NCBI GenBank assembly: GCA_003500955.1 | Contig: DNQP01000167.1 | Coordinates: 1-7,162, forward strand | Reading direction: 5' to 3' | DNA: 7,162 nucleotides | Source of the DNA: Curvibacter sp. | Lineage (GTDB): Bacteria; Pseudomonadota; Gammaproteobacteria; Burkholderiales; Burkholderiaceae_C | Translations under genes and position numbers: made by a program | The notes under the pieces: model-generated | Databases searched by the model: none | What the model was told of the DNA's origin: nothing | Seen by the model: the letters and a program-made list of their open reading frames with translations, nothing else | Shown: positions 6,306 through 7,162 of the stretch, piece by piece | Position numbering within the stretch: position 1 is the first letter of the stretch | Layout: the number at the start of each line of letters is the position of its first letter

Positions 6306-7162
<857 letters not shown>

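Overview
This is a GC-rich chromosomal segment from a betaproteobacterium, most likely order Burkholderiales. That placement rests on the alanyl-tRNA synthetase N-terminus at the right edge, the strong G/C third-position bias and the gene styles; I cannot name a genus. No phage, transposon, CRISPR, tRNA or rRNA signal was seen.

From 5160 down to 1, on the minus strand, lies a five-gene operon. It encodes a periplasmic substrate-binding protein (4000-5160), an ABC ATPase (2889-3923), two inner-membrane permeases (1954-2892 and 1143-1964) and an aldehyde dehydrogenase cut off by the left edge (1-1118). Gene order and recognisable sequence match the E. coli ydcS-ydcT-ydcU-ydcV-patD cluster. The permease and ATPase genes overlap (4 and 11 nt), so translation is probably coupled. 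A perfect 10-bp hairpin separates the binding-protein gene from the ATPase gene. The implied pathway is import of a polyamine or related amine, with oxidation of gamma-aminobutyraldehyde to GABA in the cytoplasm.

From 5161 to 5349 is a divergent control region. It holds overlapping candidate promoters in both directions, the only conspicuously AT-rich patch in the window, and a perfect 14-bp palindrome flanked by an A-run and a T-run. It is followed on the plus strand by a LysR-type regulator (5350-6267), the obvious candidate controller of the operon. E. coli has a MocR-type regulator (ydcR) at its cluster instead.

After a 119-nt gap with a good -10 box and a leader hairpin, the housekeeping gene alaS begins at 6387 and runs off the right edge. 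It is unrelated in function and marks the edge of the amine-uptake locus.

I do not see a wholly new biological system here. The points most worth a second look are the palindrome before the regulator, the hairpin after the binding-protein gene, the regulator swap, and the uncertain ligand of the binding protein.
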